Assembly: GCA_009746045.1 (NCBI GenBank)
Contig: RPFO01002263.1
Coordinates: forward strand, 62,001 to 126,000
Direction of reading: 5' to 3'
Source of the DNA: Mesostigma viride
Lineage: Eukaryota; Streptophyta; Mesostigmatophyceae; Mesostigmatales; Mesostigmataceae
DNA length: 64,000 nt
The translations under genes were made by a program, and so were the position numbers. A model generated the notes under the pieces. That model worked only from the letters and a program-made list of their open reading frames with translations. It was not told the origin of the DNA and made no database searches. Below, in pieces: positions 62,700 to 64,000 of the stretch (within the stretch, counting starts at the first letter, position 1; each line of letters starts with the position of its first letter).

Positions 62700-63622
62700 A
62701 TGGTGCAGGAAGAACAACGGCAGCAGAATTTCCGGTTTCGGCAGTCTGCTGGGGGTTCAATTTCGCCTGAATTGCGTCGTGTCGTTCGAGATTTATCTTT
62801 ATTGCTTGCAGATCGTCCACCTGTTAATCGCGACTTCGTGCAATTCATCGACGACCAGGTCGAGGATTGGGAGCGAATTCTGCGGCACGTCCAAACCATC
62901 GTCATTCCGGAGCACCGGAGCATCGACGACATCGAGCAAGAGCTTCACGGTTTGGTCGGCATCCAGACGGTGATTACAGCAGTAGCTGAGCGGGTGCGTG
63001 CGGAGTTGGCGGCTAGGCGAGGAGAGGCTGCGGAGGCAGCTGGTGCAGTGCGACACGAGTTCGTGCCGGCAGCAGCGGGTGCGGGTGTATAACGTACTTT
63101 CGCAGGCGCAATTTCGGCGACGAGGGTGTTGCAGCGGGACCAGTTCGACGTGAGCGACGCGGGGCGGAGCGCTACAGGCGGCTTGCAGAGGTCGAGGCGG
63201 CTGCGGAAGCCATCACCGGAGGACAGCGTGCGGCACGAGTCGGCAGGTTTCCGGAGCGAGCAAGGGTTCCTTTTCAGGAACTGCCCCAACCCCTTCGCGT
63301 TCGTGTGACGCGTTGGGAAGAGTTTGCCCCTCTTGGTTACAATAGTGACCTTGAGGTGGGAGCAGTGGGCGTCGCTGGGCTAGGCGACGAGGCTCTTGGC
63401 GACCACGAGGTGCCAAGATACAATCCGCGGGGTGCCAACGACGGGTTGTCACCTGTCTACTATACTAACGGTGACGATTCTGTCATCGCGGGCCGACAGC
63501 GGGTCGACGACGGCGCAGCGGGTAGCAGGGTGCCAGAGCTGATTGTGGTGAGCGACAGCGACAGCGACAGCGACAAGGAGAACCAGGACGCGCCTGGGGG
63601 CGACCGTGGTGGTCTTGCCTGA
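62700..63622 (+). CDS. Element A' extra ORF, with premature stop
   Basis: Starts at 62,700 with the same first 40 residues as A. A CAA in A is TAA here at 63,090-63,092, ending the frame at 130 codons; a second change shifts the frame near 63,120. The C-terminal part (63,305-63,622) is intact where A is broken, ending in the SDSDSDSDKENQ acidic tail. Confidence 0.75.
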
Positions 63623-63726
63623 GTGGTAACACTTGGCATTTTCCTTTCTTGTTCAGTAGCTTATATTGCTTTAATTGCTGCTTGGCCACTTGGCTGGCTG
63701 TATAGCAGATCTGAACAGAGGCCATC

Positions 63727-64000
63727 ATGAGTGAGGGAGCTATTGACCAACAAGCGCGCCTTATGGGCTTTGCGCGGCGCGGCGCTGGGATGGATGGACG
63801 CGATGGACGCGATGGACGCGGTGGACGCGATGGACGCGCGGTGACGGCCAGGCGCTGGGAGACCAGGCTGCGCTGCCAGATGATCAGAGCCAAGGATCGC
63901 AGGGCGGTCAGAACGCGCCCGCTGCAGATCAAGCGGCACCTAAGCGACCGACCGTGGCTGAGGGGTACGCGGTGCTAGGCCAGTTTCAGTCCATCAAGGA
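63727..64000 (+). CDS. Element A' gag, N-terminal part
   Basis: MSEGAIDQQARLMGFARRGA matches the start of gag in A. A frame change follows the Asp-Gly-Arg repeat near 63,835, and the reading continues past the window end. Confidence 0.8.

Larger units (their letters stand above)
61907..64000 (+). mobile_element. LTR retrotransposon A' (second A-family copy), runs off the window
   Basis: Same family as A but on the + strand. It contains the 5' LTR, the extra ORF and the start of gag. Five bases before the LTR are gagct, the candidate TSD. Confidence 0.92.

Overview
This is a nuclear fragment of a eukaryote. The evidence is a gene split into at least 21 exons by GT-AG introns, megabase-style microsatellites, non-LTR and LTR retrotransposons and TIR DNA transposons. 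A unicellular green alga is my best guess, from the mix of a plant-type DNA ligase IV, long repeat-filled introns and copia-like elements. That is inference, because no rRNA, organelle gene or other clade marker is present.

Bases 1 to about 23,000 (+ strand) hold one gene, DNA ligase IV (LIG4), the ligase of non-homologous end joining. I could assign 21 exons whose phases all agree (about 2.33 kb of coding sequence, about 777 codons, in 22.7 kb). They run from the end of the DNA-binding domain through nucleotidyltransferase motifs I, III, IIIa, IV and V and the OB fold to both C-terminal BRCT domains. The N-terminal exons lie upstream of the window. The introns are packed with minisatellites. 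Several introns begin with tandem copies of their own exon end plus 5' splice site. The clearest case has seven donor-like GTs spaced exactly 21 bp apart.

Bases 23,000 to 28,474 are non-coding, with microsatellites and LINE-type fragments. A 14.2-kb CACTA/EnSpm-type transposon spans 28,475 to 42,672. It has 56-bp inverted ends, 15-bp subterminal repeats, and a paralogous empty site nearby at 26,852-27,188. Inside it are a TTAA-flanked TIR element, a 587-bp mini-CACTA sitting in a LINE fragment, two (ATGG)n arrays of about 160 units each, and a possible multi-exon gene on the minus strand. From 43,196 to 45,006 there is a decayed non-LTR retrotransposon on the minus strand.

Bases 45,007 to 60,800 are a nested pair of copia-like LTR retrotransposons, both on the minus strand. 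Element A (45,007-60,800; TSD GTAGG) is interrupted inside its protease-like region by the younger element B (48,352-56,103; TSD CCTAC). Both have unusual termini, AGTTA...TAACT, instead of TG...CA. Both carry an extra ORF upstream of gag, and both place a protease-like domain (DTQ or DTN instead of DTG) between integrase and reverse transcriptase instead of before integrase. A second A-family copy (A', + strand) starts at 61,907 and runs off the window. Between A and A' lies an 841-bp AT-rich TIR element with a 42-bp-phased palindromic array, flanked by a 128-bp direct duplication.
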